DNA of 21,810 nucleotides from Botryllus schlosseri (Eukaryota > Chordata > Ascidiacea > Stolidobranchia > Styelidae), in contig ATSW01001713.1 in NCBI GenBank assembly GCA_000444245.1, forward strand, positions 1-21,810, in the 5' to 3' direction. The notes below the pieces were generated by a model. It did no database searches, was not told where the DNA came from, and worked only from the letters and a program-made list of their open reading frames with translations. The position numbers were made by a program, and so were the translations under genes. This document shows positions 1-12,100 of this stretch, in pieces. Each line of letters opens with the position of its first letter. The stretch's first letter is position 1.

Positions 1-27
1 TGTTCGGCGTTCGTCATCTTTCTACAG

Positions 28-182
28 ATATTTGAAAACCAGTGGATCTTCTCTCATGTGCGCGCCTCTTCGGGTGCTGACAAAATCGGTCTCGATTCTA
101 AGCGAAGACTTGCTACAAGATGCTCAGAGCTTCTGTTGGGAGATGATTCTCGATGATAATAAGGACATCGCGGTATCTGCAG
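28..182 (+). CDS. UNC80: UNC80 exon 1 of window
   Basis: Acceptor TTTCTACAG ends at 27 and donor GTAGCT starts at 183; entry phase 2, exit phase 1. Translation begins YLKTSGSSLMCAPLRVL and continues through SEDLLQDAQSFCWEMILDD to DIAVSA. This is the alpha-helical segment just before the conserved LDAILKFRALW stretch of the next exon. The other two frames contain stops or lose the family resemblance. The exon is complete, since its acceptor lies inside the window. Confidence 0.85.
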
Positions 183-3100
183 GTAGCTGACTGATCCGCA
201 CGCACTGAACAGCATGGCGCTAAGGACACACAGGAAATCATAACGAACGATCTATTGCAGCGTCCTTATTCCTCTTGTGCGCCGTAAGATCACCTCAGCA
301 AGCGTTTAGCATGGTCACAAGCGAACTTGGTCACAGCGAAGCGGACGCACGATTGGACGCAATATTGAAGTTCAGAGCGTTGTGGAGCTGTAGATATGCA
401 GTTTGGAGCAGTGCTAAGGATGGGGCTGCAAAGTCAATGAAGGTTTGCTACAACTTGCGTAACCTATTACAACCACGGGAACGGAAAGGAGACGTAACCA
501 TATCCGCAAACGTTGGAAGAATGTTCCGTCGCATTTTTTCTAAAATTCGGTTATTTTTCTTGGAATATTAGTGATGGAACATTCCATCAGTGCGTAATTG
601 TTTGAATTGGATACCTTATTTATTGCATTTTTGATATAGTATAAATTGCATTAGTCATTGTTTTACCTGTAACAGACTAACAGTAGACGGTCTTGTCGGG
701 CAAATTTAAGCAATGTACTTATTTCATTTGCGTCCTACATTTTCCTTTGTCTCCCACACTATTATTGTTGAGATATATGTATTTAGATCTACGCTATAGC
801 TATGCTAGGTCACCAGGACGATTATGTTATGCCCTCCACATAGTCCAGTATGGAATCGGTGTCCAAGGCACGCAGGATCACGCCGACTTGGTTGCCAGTT
901 GCACGCGGTCACGCCGCCACGGGTCGTTGATTTCATTTAAAAAAAAAATAAAAATAAAAATAGTCTATGTTCTCAGCCACCCCAAATGCTATATTCCAGT
1001 TAGTATGTGGTATATAATGTTGTGACCTAATCCTCAGCCCAGGATCTGTTGATTACTGTCTGTTGGTAAAGTACTTGCACCTTACCAGTTGCTAACCATT
1101 AGCATCTGATCTCCTGTCACTGGCTTAACACAGTCATTTGAGGTCAGTAACCTTGCTTGTCACGCCGCAAAGTTGACTCTGTCACGCGAAAAAAGCATCT
1201 ATCACGCAGGATTTATTTCAAAAAAAGGACGGAGATTCCAATCAGGCACATAGTTGATGCATTGCTTCACTATAAATACATGTATGGGAGTAGGTATGCT
1301 TACCAGATTTTCACCGTGACGTAGGGTGCAAATCAAACCATCAACTCTTTCTGGTACTATACAAACTATCGCTTTTACACCCAATTCAATGGGCAAGAAC
1401 GAGCCAAATGCAACAATCCTGATGAAGCTACATACTGGGAATGCAACGGGTTCTCTGTAATACCTTCTTTCACGTTCTTGTGGTGGTACACAAACAAATA
1501 AGCTACTTAAACCTTCCATAGTTATTGACTCGTTCTCGCGCATTGGAACGACTGTGGAAGCAATATTCTGTATCAGAAATCGTCATTTACCTTGTTTGCA
1601 CCCTGTACTACGTTGAAAATCATAGAAACACACGAATATCGTTCAAAGTGAATGAACTGCAATTTAATTCACTTCGAACTTCAGCTCATTCCTATCTGGC
1701 CGGAGCGTGTTTGAAAGGATTTCTCGCACTGAAATCTCAGAGGCATCGCCAGATTGCATCAAGCCTTAATAGAACACTTACGCAGCAACAATATAAGAGT
1801 TGAACCTAGTTAATGGCACTTTGCTTTAGCATTGCCACTCTGGAATAAACTACACTGTACCAAAAGAGAAAATCGGCGATGAGTTCCCGCCTGTTCCCGA
1901 TGCGCCGTGGCTGCCGGTTGACGTGACCTTGGAAGAGTCGATTTCCGCTTCGGGGACCGTAACCGAAAGCTCAGCGTTGCTCACCACCGATACAACGTCC
2001 GTTTGTATTATTGCTTCCATCGTTCATTAGTAACTAATCCTTCTGAATTGTTGCTTACAGGGCTCATCAAAAAGAAAAGCAAATGAAATCCGCCATACAA
2101 AGGCTCGAGGAGCAGCGCGAAAATGAGAGACGAAACTTCCACCTGAACGACGTGCCCGTGATTCAGTTGACAGCCGCTGAAATACAGAAATCGGTTGGAT
2201 CGGTGATGGATGATGAAGATGGTGAGTTTCTCTACAACACTTTTATCAACCGGGACAGGAAGGACCTCTGGCGAAGCCAATATTCTATGGTGACTTCAAT
2301 TATTCATTTATTGTCAGTGTTACCTCATCTGTATTTGTAAAGGTAGTCAGTAACGGAATACTTCTACTTTCTCAAGTAAATGTCTATACTTACTGAAGTG
2401 GCTATTCTTATAGACTACTTTTACTTTTACGGTTTCTTCAACGGATTTTAGGCAAGGCTACTTATCTTTCAGACTTCGTATCTTGAAGGGCAGGAAGTAG
2501 TATTGGGCTATGTTAGCATCAGCTTAACGAGTGAAATTGTCATATCGACTGGAAGAAGTAGCACCTATATGTCACGGTAAACGAGCATACTTTCGAAAAT
2601 GGGACCTATGTAGTGCCATCAGTCATCTCACGTCGATGACGAAAATGCACCCGGCAATTTTGAAGAAACCACATTGGATTTGAGTGGCGAGATAGCGTCG
2701 ACATCAATGGGTGGCGGGTTCGAGTACGACCGAGGTAGACTCGAGAATTCCTACCTAAGTGTTGGAGGTTTAGGCTCCTCCTCGCCAGCTCATCAGTGTA
2801 AGCGGTGTCTTATAAAAGCCTAGAAGTGGGCCGTGCTACAAGTCGGCATCTTCGGGAAAAATGAAGAAACTTGACCTGGTGGTAATGACCATTGTAGTCG
2901 ACAAACACCATGAATACTACAAACAGCAGCAACACCTTGGATCTACTTCTTAAAACCCTAATTTTCTACTTCCACTTCAAGTAGCTTTGATATGTTGTAG
3001 AAATCGATATTCCTACATGTGACGGAGTACAAATTTACAGCGTTACGTCTACTTTCACTGGACCTTGACACTGACCACCTCTGTGTGTTTTCTACATCTC

Positions 3101-6100
3101 TGCATTGCTTATCAGATATATATATAAGTTTTTCTGCCCTCTGAACATGTTGCATAGAAGTATCAACTGGAATTATATGCAGGGCCGCATGTCTAATGCA
3201 TATGTTATGCAGTGTCTATGGCATCACAGAAAAGCTCGGAATTTTATTTTCAGCCGACAGCCTCGCAGCGATGCGTCGTTATTCACACGCGCCCAGCATA
3301 GCTTCTTCCAATTACTCGTCGACAAAGGATTTCAAGTTCACAGATAGCTCGAGACATTCCACCCGGCAATTCGGACGATCCACAAAGCGAGAACACGACG
3401 GTTAGTTGAGTTTTAATATTGGAGTCATACAGCTCTACTCGCATGCAGGCGAACCTAATCATACCATACCGTATACCTAATCTGCAGATCACAAAACCCA
3501 GGACCAGACAAGTTGTCGGGAGGTTGCGGCTAAACCGCCCGCTGTGTTTCCTCCTTGCATCGCGGCCTGTATTCCTACGTTGCTGAAATCCTGCGATGAC
3601 ACGGCTATCACAAACTCGAGACTTTCAGGTAGTATTCACAATGAAAAATACAAGACAAATGCAGAGATCGTCAGTGGCGAACTACGACTACTTTTTTGAA
3701 ATACTCTAGTAAATTTTATAGATCTGCGCTATTTACTCAATTGGTACTGCTTTTAATCTACTAAGACATCAACTACTGCAGTTTTTGAGGTTTATTTTCT
3801 CATTTTTTACACTTTAGATCTTGTCTATTAGAAAGTATCGCTTGGTCAGATTTGTGTCACGACTATGTGCAAAGTTCACATTAGGACTTGACGGTATAGC
3901 TCTATGGTTATGAGTACCTGAATATGATTTCGAAAATTGCATCAGTGTCTGTTCAGCACTGGCGATGGACTATCAAATTACGGCGAATCGCCGTCCCAAT
4001 CTTCCGTGGCGAGATAACGTAATAGTGTAATTCACAGCTGCAACACCAATGGGTTGTGGGTTCGAGTCCGACCGTGGTCGACTCCTGAATTTCTACCTAA
4101 GTCTTGGAGGTTTATCTAGGCTCCTCCTTCTCGCCATCTCTCAGCGTAAGCAGTGTATTAAAAAGCCTAGAAGTTGGCCCTGCTACAAGTCGGCAGCTAC
4201 GGAGTCAAAAATAAGGAATATCGGCCTGGTGTAAATGACCATTGCAGTCAAAAAACACCGTGACTACCACGAACAACAAACAACATCAATTGTCCCAACC
4301 TACTCTTCAAAACTACTACCGCAGTCATCACCATGATGGCCTCATTTTTCTACTCATACGTCAAGGGATTTAAGCATGTCTTTAAAATTGCCACTTCTAC
4401 TTGTACTTGAGTATCAACAATCACGACGTTGATATAACTACTCCTCTACAATTTTGCAGTGGGCGAAGTGGCATTGAACGTTGTCGAATCCTGTATGATC
4501 GAAGATCCCAACTTGTTCCTGCGCCATTTGTTTGAGCGCTTGTCAGGCAAGGACGGGAAGCAGTTAGAAACCGCCATACTGCTAAAAAAGTTACCGCACA
4601 AATTAGGACAGATATCGCCGCACGTTGCTCACGCCATATTTGTTAATGTGGTGAGTATCCACAGAAGGTGTATGTTGAATAATGAATGTGCGACAAGTGT
4701 TCAAGTTTGTGTTTTTGCAAAAGCTTGGTATTATGAATAAAGCGGCGCGGATGCCTGGCTCCGATAGGAGCATTGTGGTTTGTATCGGAGTGCTGACCGC
4801 CGTAACGCGATTCGTGGAAGGCCTGGAATTCAAATCGCTGAAGAAGGCACTGCGCAAGGAACAAAGCGAAGTAGGCCTGCTCACCACCAGCGCATCGGCG
4901 GCGCCGAAGTATTTGCAGATATTCTGTGTGGGAGAACACTACTTGCCGATACCGGTGCGCAACAAACGCTGTTGTTTTTGCGACGCGCGATTGGCGAATG
5001 CATTTTGCGGACAGGTGGAAGTGAACGACGACACCACTTTTGGAGATGTGATCTTGGAAGTGTTCGGTCACACTGGTGAAGAGTTGGATGACGTGGCGTC
5101 TTATCAATTGAAGAACGACACCTATAACTTCGTAACGGGCCCGCACGCTTACATTGGAGATGTTTGTTTCGGGAGATCTACATTGGATGTTTGTATAATG
5201 TTACTATCATAACAATATCTTGTATTTAAAGAGTTTCTATAGGTGGTACAAAACTTCAATATACAATTGAATAGTATATTCATATTGAAATGAACCCGAA
5301 TATCTTTGGCTGACTCTCGTCAGGGGTAATCGTCAGCAACTAGTAGAGAATTGGAAAGAACATTGTATATCAACAATCTACAATTGAATAGTATATTCAT
5401 ATTGAAATGAACCCGAATATTTTCGGCTGACACTCGTCAGGGGTAATCGTCAGCAACTATTTCATGCTGGTGACGTCATATTTTGTGATACAATTGTTGA
5501 TATACAATGTTCTTTCCAATTCTCTACTAGTTGCTGACGATTGCCCCTGACGAGTGTCAGCCGAAAATATTCGGGTCCATTTCCATATGAATATACTATT
5601 TCATAGTGCATTTTATGTGCCCCGGTCTCGGTACACGTTAACTTCCAGACTGGTGCCAAATATGTTTCAATTATCTTTCTGATAGCCAAATGTAAGAGGC
5701 TGATGTCATGCCCATATATATTGTAGAGAAATAAAACACCAAATTTTAAACTGATTTAGAAATTTAGAACGCTTTCTAGTCTACATTCGACTTGTCCTAC
5801 GTCAAAATGTTGCAAGCGTCGAATCAAACTATTTAAATATAGCCTACAACTCTCGTTTCGATCAGTAATATGTGAAAGCATTGATGACTTCTTAAACAAA
5901 ATTGAACGGAATTATACTGTACGTACAATCGAGCGACATTTGACAGTGTAATACAATCTAGCAAACAGCGAAGTCGAATTCCTTCCATAAGATACCAAGC
6001 AGTCGCAATCGAGTTGGTAGTTTTCACATATCTTTTGCGATAGCATAAACTTCAATAACACTACGCATAACCGGTGTAATATAAAAAAAACAGCTGCAAT

Positions 6101-9100
6101 TTTCTCATTGACTGAAAGCATCAATTCTTTGTTTTGACTTGCATACTTTTGTCGTAACGACATTTTCGTTTGATTTTGATTTTTGGAAGTTTACTGATCT
6201 GCAAGCTGAAAAGATTAAGAACCATTGCATAACCGGTGCGGTGCAGGCTCTTGCCAGTCGCGATCCTTGATTTCGCGCCATTAACAAACTGAAATTGAAA
6301 GGTAACTTCTGACGGGATTACGCATTCTATAATGTGACAATGAATCATGTCCGGTACAGAGATGGGATGATTAAATATCTCCAAATCCTATTTATATCCA
6401 TGTCATCTACTTATTCCAATCCGGTGTTGCGGAATTCGATAAATCTAAACCAACATACACTAATCTGTTTTACAAAGTCAAAATATCAAAATAAAAACTC
6501 GCTACTGTATTACCAACAGAAGGAGTTCGTGCACCATCTAAAATAGTACATTAAGTTCAAACGATCTCTTAGCCTCGATTATTTGAAATTTCATGCCGAA
6601 AATGAAAATATTCGTATTCAAAAAGCTCTTCCGGTCTGTTTCAGAGTTCAAATCAACACCCGCGCGTTTCTATTGAATATAGTGCAGTATACGGTGAGCA
6701 TCTACCCGTCAAACTTCTTCCCTTTTAGCTGACACTTGTTCGAATGGATCGCGAAGAAGCTGACAAGAAACTGAATCAGTCCGCCATATTGAGAATGCTA
6801 AAAGAGATTCATAAACTCGATTTCACGTTGGAGCTACTCGTCAGCAGGCGAAAACTGGACGACAAGCAAGTTAACGCGTCCTTTCTTTTGGTCGAGCTAT
6901 TGCGACTTCAGAGTTTCCCTCGCAAGGTGAGACCGGGGCTTGTCATCGGAAATCCGTTGGTGACTTAGGTACAAGTTTCTTTCTTTCAATTCCGCAGGCC
7001 ATCCGAACCCCGTTTCAACAGTTCAAGGGAAAATTCGGTCGACAAGTTTCCGATCTGGACATGGTTCACAAAACTAAATGGATTGAATTACTGTCCACCA
7101 TATTTCACCATCTACCTCGTGAGTGTTATTTGCCACCAGACTTTGTTAATGTAACGAAGTACTTCTACGTTTTCAAAGTACTCAAGTAGATTTTGCCCAC
7201 TTGCAATTCAAATGGTTGTTTTTGACTACATCCACTTCTACCTAACAGTTTATAAAACGAAAAATGTTTGCTTGTTACAGTTTTGCAAAGTGAAATATGT
7301 TTCCATCGCCTTTATATGTGAAATTGTGATAGCAATTGGTCGAAAGGGTCCCTGTATCTCAGTAACTGAATATGTCTTCGAATATCTCAGCTATTTGTAG
7401 TGTTATTATTAGTCAGTAGGCGTTAGTCGCTAAGATGCGATTCGACATTTCGGAAGTATAGAAACCTCCAATTGCTCGGACTTCTAAAAGTATGCGACCC
7501 CTCGACCCATCTACTTTTGGAAGCTATGTTTACATGATTGCTTATCAAACTTCCATACACATTTGAAACATAGTTTTACATGTTTTCGAAATCGCTACTT
7601 GTATACTTGAGTATATAAACTTATAACTATGCTTCTACTTGAGTACCAACGCTAGCAACTTTGACCAGCTCTGTTTACTGCGAGCCAGCCAATTTGATCG
7701 CTACGAGAATATTTCGCAGTGGAGGTACCTTGGGGCGATGAGCTTATGCTCTTTCTCAACGTCTGGAACGCGGCATTGGTGACCCATCCGTTGAAAAGGC
7801 CGATTTTGCGAATGTACGGCGCCTCTATAATAGACGCGGCGGTTCAAATGAATCACCAATTCATAAAGGCCGGATATTCGCTGATTCTGCCTACGTTGCT
7901 GGAGGTTTGAGAGATTTGACATCGACTCTTTGTGTGCGCTCTTGTAAATGATATTGTTCGGAAGGTCTACGGCGAGCACTCTGACATGCCCAGCGTGAAA
8001 GACTTCGTTGAATTCTTGTGCAAGCAGCTTTGCATCATTCACCGCCACCCGTTCATCCTTGAGCTCTTGGCAACTGCGGCTGCGATTTTGTCGGTATGGA
8101 ATTTAATATTTAAGTCTCTCCATTTTCTTTTGCAACATATCGCGGTTGCGCCTTTCTCAGTTACCAGACGGCGCTCGTAGCCGAAAACACTTCAACGCCG
8201 GAACATTTTACTCGTTATTGCAGTCGCTGGAGCAGGAATGTTCGGTCGACAGACTTCAGGTATACACGAGACTATTTTAGATCAGTGGTTCTCAACTTTT
8301 AATAGTCTGGGGAACACGTATGCTAATCTGCGAGCCTTCGGGGACCCCGATTTTTCGCCGAGTCATAAACTCAACAATCTACCATAATACGCATCTAACT
8401 ACACATCCATAATACACGGACTTAATAAAGTTCGATGATCGATAAAGTCGATTCTCGCGCTCCTTACGACTTAACAACCCAGGATTAAGAAAGCCGGTTG
8501 ATCGCAGCGCGTAAACTTAATCTCATAATGTAGCAAACTGGAACAAACTACAGATAACTAGTATCTATAAACAAAATCTACACAGTGTACAGTGTACACT
8601 GCGTAACATTCGTACTCGCACATATTTCCTATAATTACCGTGACGATTGTCTCCTAGGTAATATGGCTCCACTCAACAATCAACCAATTATGCACGCACA
8701 TTAGCACGATTGCAGAGCGATGTATCTATATTCTGTAATCCATGCCATTTCGTCGCTGTTTACGTACTGATTACACACGACTTCAATTCCGCGTCACGTC
8801 AATCGCAGATAGCCAGAAATAACGCTGCGGACCTTGTTAACCTGTTGGAAAATCTTGAGAACGATCCCCCGTCAGCTCGCATTACCCGTTCACTTCGTCA
8901 TCGCGCGTAACGTAATCAAACTTTATGCGCGCGGATTAGCAGTTTTTAATCACACGATTAGTATTCTTCCGGATCAGGTAACTTTATTAGCTTTGCCCAT
9001 AATGCGTAACGATTAGCGGTTTTTTAATCACACGATTAGCATTCTACAGCAGTGGTTCTCAACCTTTTTGTCTTCGTGGATCCCTATTGGACTGTCACAG

Positions 9101-12100
9101 ACCCCCGCGGACACCCCGAAGTTTTAGTTCAAATTTAGCTCAATTATCGTGCAATCGTCATCTGTCGTGTTTAAATAATAACCGTAGGCTATAGTGATAA
9201 ACAGCAACAAAATGACTTTTCTTGAAAATAACGTCACTATTTATGTAGAAATTGAGTTGACTTTTATTTCAAAGCGAATTCTGCAACTGCATTTATTGAA
9301 ATACCTGACCGTGTCTTGAAATTCCGCACCGTCGATTTATTATGAACGAGTGCCGAAAATCCATTTCCACAAAGATAGGTGGTGGCGAATGTAATATTAC
9401 CGCCATGCTTCCGACGACACATTTGGTTAAAATCACACCAAATATCGCACCAAAATTCAAATTTTTTTCTGTTATGAACATATAACCTCTAGCCTGGTCA
9501 TTTCTATATATTGCCGCAAACAATAGATGAACGTATTGTTTGCTGCAATATTGAAGTTCTGTACTCCGAAAAGCCCATATATATATAGCAGCTCATCTTG
9601 AAGTTATTATGGGAAATGGTTATGCACATCATCAAAATGGATTTTGGTAAACATTTCGAAGTTACCGTGATTGACCTTCAGTAATCAAACTTTTTATTTC
9701 TTCCACAATACCCGCGGACCGACGGTTGAGAACCACTGTATTTACGAAATCAGCTAACTTTATTATCTCCGCCCTTAGAGTGTTGAAAGAACAACACCGT
9801 TAAATATGATCTTCACACAAAACGAAAGCATTATAATGAATATTTATTCTGAATCAGCTTCGCTTGGGAAGTGTCATCGTATTTTGGGGTCAAAACGCAA
9901 CAACGTGATGCTGATTGCTTAATGACAAATGAGCTAATACAGGGGTCACCAACTAGTGGCCCGCGGGCCGCATTCGGCCCGCGACTTGATTTGAAACTTC
10001 TGAAGAACGCTTAGTTTGAAATGCTGAAATTGATTTCAGTTCAAACATATTGTTGTTGTTGCTCCAAGTTGGTTCTTCTCCTGTGCCCAATATCAATATT
10101 CCTCACTGGCTGCTATACGGTTTCGGCGATGGTAATATCATTCCATGGAGGAAGAACTTTCTGATATGAATTGGCATATTGCCTTGACGTGCAATGGCCC
10201 ACCAACCACTACCAAGACCAAGACGCTTAGAAAACGACTTCGGGCTCCTCAAAAGTTCAAGCCATACGAGGAGATAGTTTCCCAGCAAGTTGCCTACCGT
10301 GTCCATAGCCAAACCCAATATCGATTCTTTAGTCCAGGGGTGGCCAATCTACGGCAGTAGAACGGAAGTGATGCGGCCGTCGACACTTAATTCGATGAGT
10401 TGGCGGCCGTCAATATGTATGTCAATATGTACGAATTGACTCCCTAATCAATGAGAGGTTTGAAATATTCTTGAAATTTTCTTTGCGCTACGCGAGGTTC
10501 AATAAGGCTTGATGCTCGATTTGATAATGGTAGTGTCCTTTGTAATCTGAGCCCCACAGTACAGATGCGAACATCAGAGGAAAATGATCCGCCCCATAAA
10601 GAAATACCAATTTGTAATCGTGTTCACCTCATCACGAAGGAAATGTGTTTCTGCTAGGCCTACGTTTGGGAGAATCCAATTTCTTTTCAAGATACTGACA
10701 ATCCGGATTGGATGTCAAGAAATAGCAGCATTCAACAAAGGGGACTAATAACAATTGGCGCACCAAAAGATGCAGCACAGCATTAATCCCTTACCTAAAT
10801 TTTTGAAGACATCCGCTGCATCAAGTCTACCTGTAAATCTGATCACATGGGCTGAGAAGTAATATGTGAAACGATACTAATATTAATGACGAAATGCACT
10901 CATGAATAGCAAAAAATTTTTGCGCCTTGCGCAAGTAGACAAGGGTTAACTGTGTTTATTCATAACATGACTATTCACAATTTCTCCGCGAATAGTAAGT
11001 CAATATGAGTAAATAGTTTAGTCCGGAGCTCAATGGCAATGGACAATTCGACATGGACAGCTTCACGTGGGTATTTGGCCTCCAGTTAGTTCATTACGGC
11101 TAAGCACTGGAATGCGGCCGTAGGCTACATAAGTAGTCGAAATGCGGCCGTGAACAGAAAAAATGTTGGCCATCCCTGCTTTAGTGGCTGAAAAGTGTTG
11201 TCAGGTCTCGTGCGCAGCTCATAGTTCAAAATAGAATGAAAGTGATGATCATGATTTTTTGTTGCATTTGTATTTATTTCCTTTGTGGTAACTATATGCC
11301 CGTCGCCCATGTTAGAAAACACGGTGTTCTACTAACTTGGAGTTAATAAAACGTGGCTGTTAAACTGCTTTGCCTATTTTTATCTCGATATTGAAGTCTT
11401 GCGGCCCGCGACCTCTACAAATTTTGAAAAGTGGCCCGCGACCCGTTTTGAGTTGGCGGCCCCTGAGCTAATAGATATTGGAGATAGAATTGGCATTTCA
11501 GAAGGACGGGGTTTCGATATCAAACCCCAACCTTGTCTGTGTGCGTTGCTGCACATGACGTACCACCACAGTTCACAACAATCACGATTCGTCTACTGAT
11601 CGGACCTTATTGCCTGCAACCAATGATGGCTAAGACACTGGCGTGTCATCAGAAATCATATGTATGAGTTTAGTGTGTGTTTTGACCTCATCGGAACCCT
11701 TGTGACTGGGTCAGGAAACATAGGTTAAGAACCATTGTGTTATAGATATGGTCAGTACTGGATTACTGAAATAGGTTTCCTCTATTTCCATATCCATGTG
11801 GTTATTTTCAGGCTACTTCTACTTCTACCGAACCGTTTTTGACGCAAAACAACTATGGTTTTACAGTTTGGGCCTTTGTGAAATGACAAGCAGTTTTTGG
11901 GTCGGTTTGCATCACTTTTTGAGTGGAATTACGATAACAACCAGACAACAATGTCCTCAATTCGTAGTGTCACCGGTCGTGTTGTGTGGCAGCGACGATT
12001 AATTTTGCAATTTTTAAAATATGCCCTGTTCCGATTTACTACTAAGAGTACTAGACACGTCGACCAAATCTACTTTCAAAGATACTTACTTAAGTTATTT

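Larger units (their letters stand above)
2222..3253 (+). other. Intron 4 (1032 bp), mostly repeat DNA
   Basis: About 115 bp of unassigned sequence follows the donor. A copy of the TACTTCTACTT repeat family (about 2338-3090) carrying a SINE fills most of the rest. The acceptor at 3253 follows a good pyrimidine tract (ATTTTATTTTCAG). Confidence 0.7.
3629..4459 (+). other. Intron 6 (831 bp), almost wholly repeat DNA
   Basis: Repeat copy 2 starts about 26 bp after the donor and runs nearly to the acceptor (TACAATTTTGCAG). The second SINE copy is inside it. No other feature is seen. Confidence 0.7.
5189..6728 (+). other. Intron 8 (1540 bp)
   Basis: Holds a large inverted repeat at 5263-5604 and a possible 49-bp cassette exon at 6645-6693. 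Between 5610 and 6640 nothing is recognised except the motif GCATAACCGGTG occurring twice (about 6064 and 6226). Short open frames on both strands here have no recognisable family. Confidence 0.65.
8925..9778. repeat. About 77-bp tandem duplication split by a hAT insertion
   Basis: Unit 1 (8925-9001) has GATTAGC, TTTAATCACACGATTAGTAT, TCTTCC and ATCAGGTAACTTTATTAGC. Unit 2 starts at 9002 with GATTAGCGG and TTTAATCACACGATTAGCAT, stops at 9049, and resumes at about 9739 with AAATCAGCTAACTTTATTA. The 689-bp hAT at 9050-9738 lies between the halves. Confidence 0.75.
8283..11738. mobile_element. Outer hAT-type element carrying nested insertions
   Basis: Left end CAGTGGTTCTCAAC at 8283. A diverged inverted end, GGTTAAGAACCATTG, lies at 11724-11738. 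Flanks TATTTTAG before (8273-8280, 2 bp from the end) and TGTTATAG after agree at 6 of 8 positions, fitting an old 8-bp target duplication. Subterminal GGGGACCCCG on the left and GGAACCC on the right are typical of this hAT group. Removing the two direct insertions leaves about 1.2 kb. No transposase frame was recognised. Confidence 0.6.

Noticed and set aside
1202-1543. 113-codon open frame on the minus strand
   Set aside because: No recognisable family, sits in an intron, and no splice or start context supports it. Such a length is expected by chance in a long intron.
1525-1803. 92-codon plus-strand open frame, first considered as an UNC80 exon (1685-1798)
   Set aside because: Its translation has no counterpart between the KFRALW block and the PPWVP block, and exon 2 joins exon 3 at 1830 in phase with a good match (SGINYTVP).
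4004-4100. tRNA gene at the box B motif
   Set aside because: Box A and box B are present but no acceptor stem or full cloverleaf could be formed, and the unit occurs twice with a long shared body, as in a SINE.
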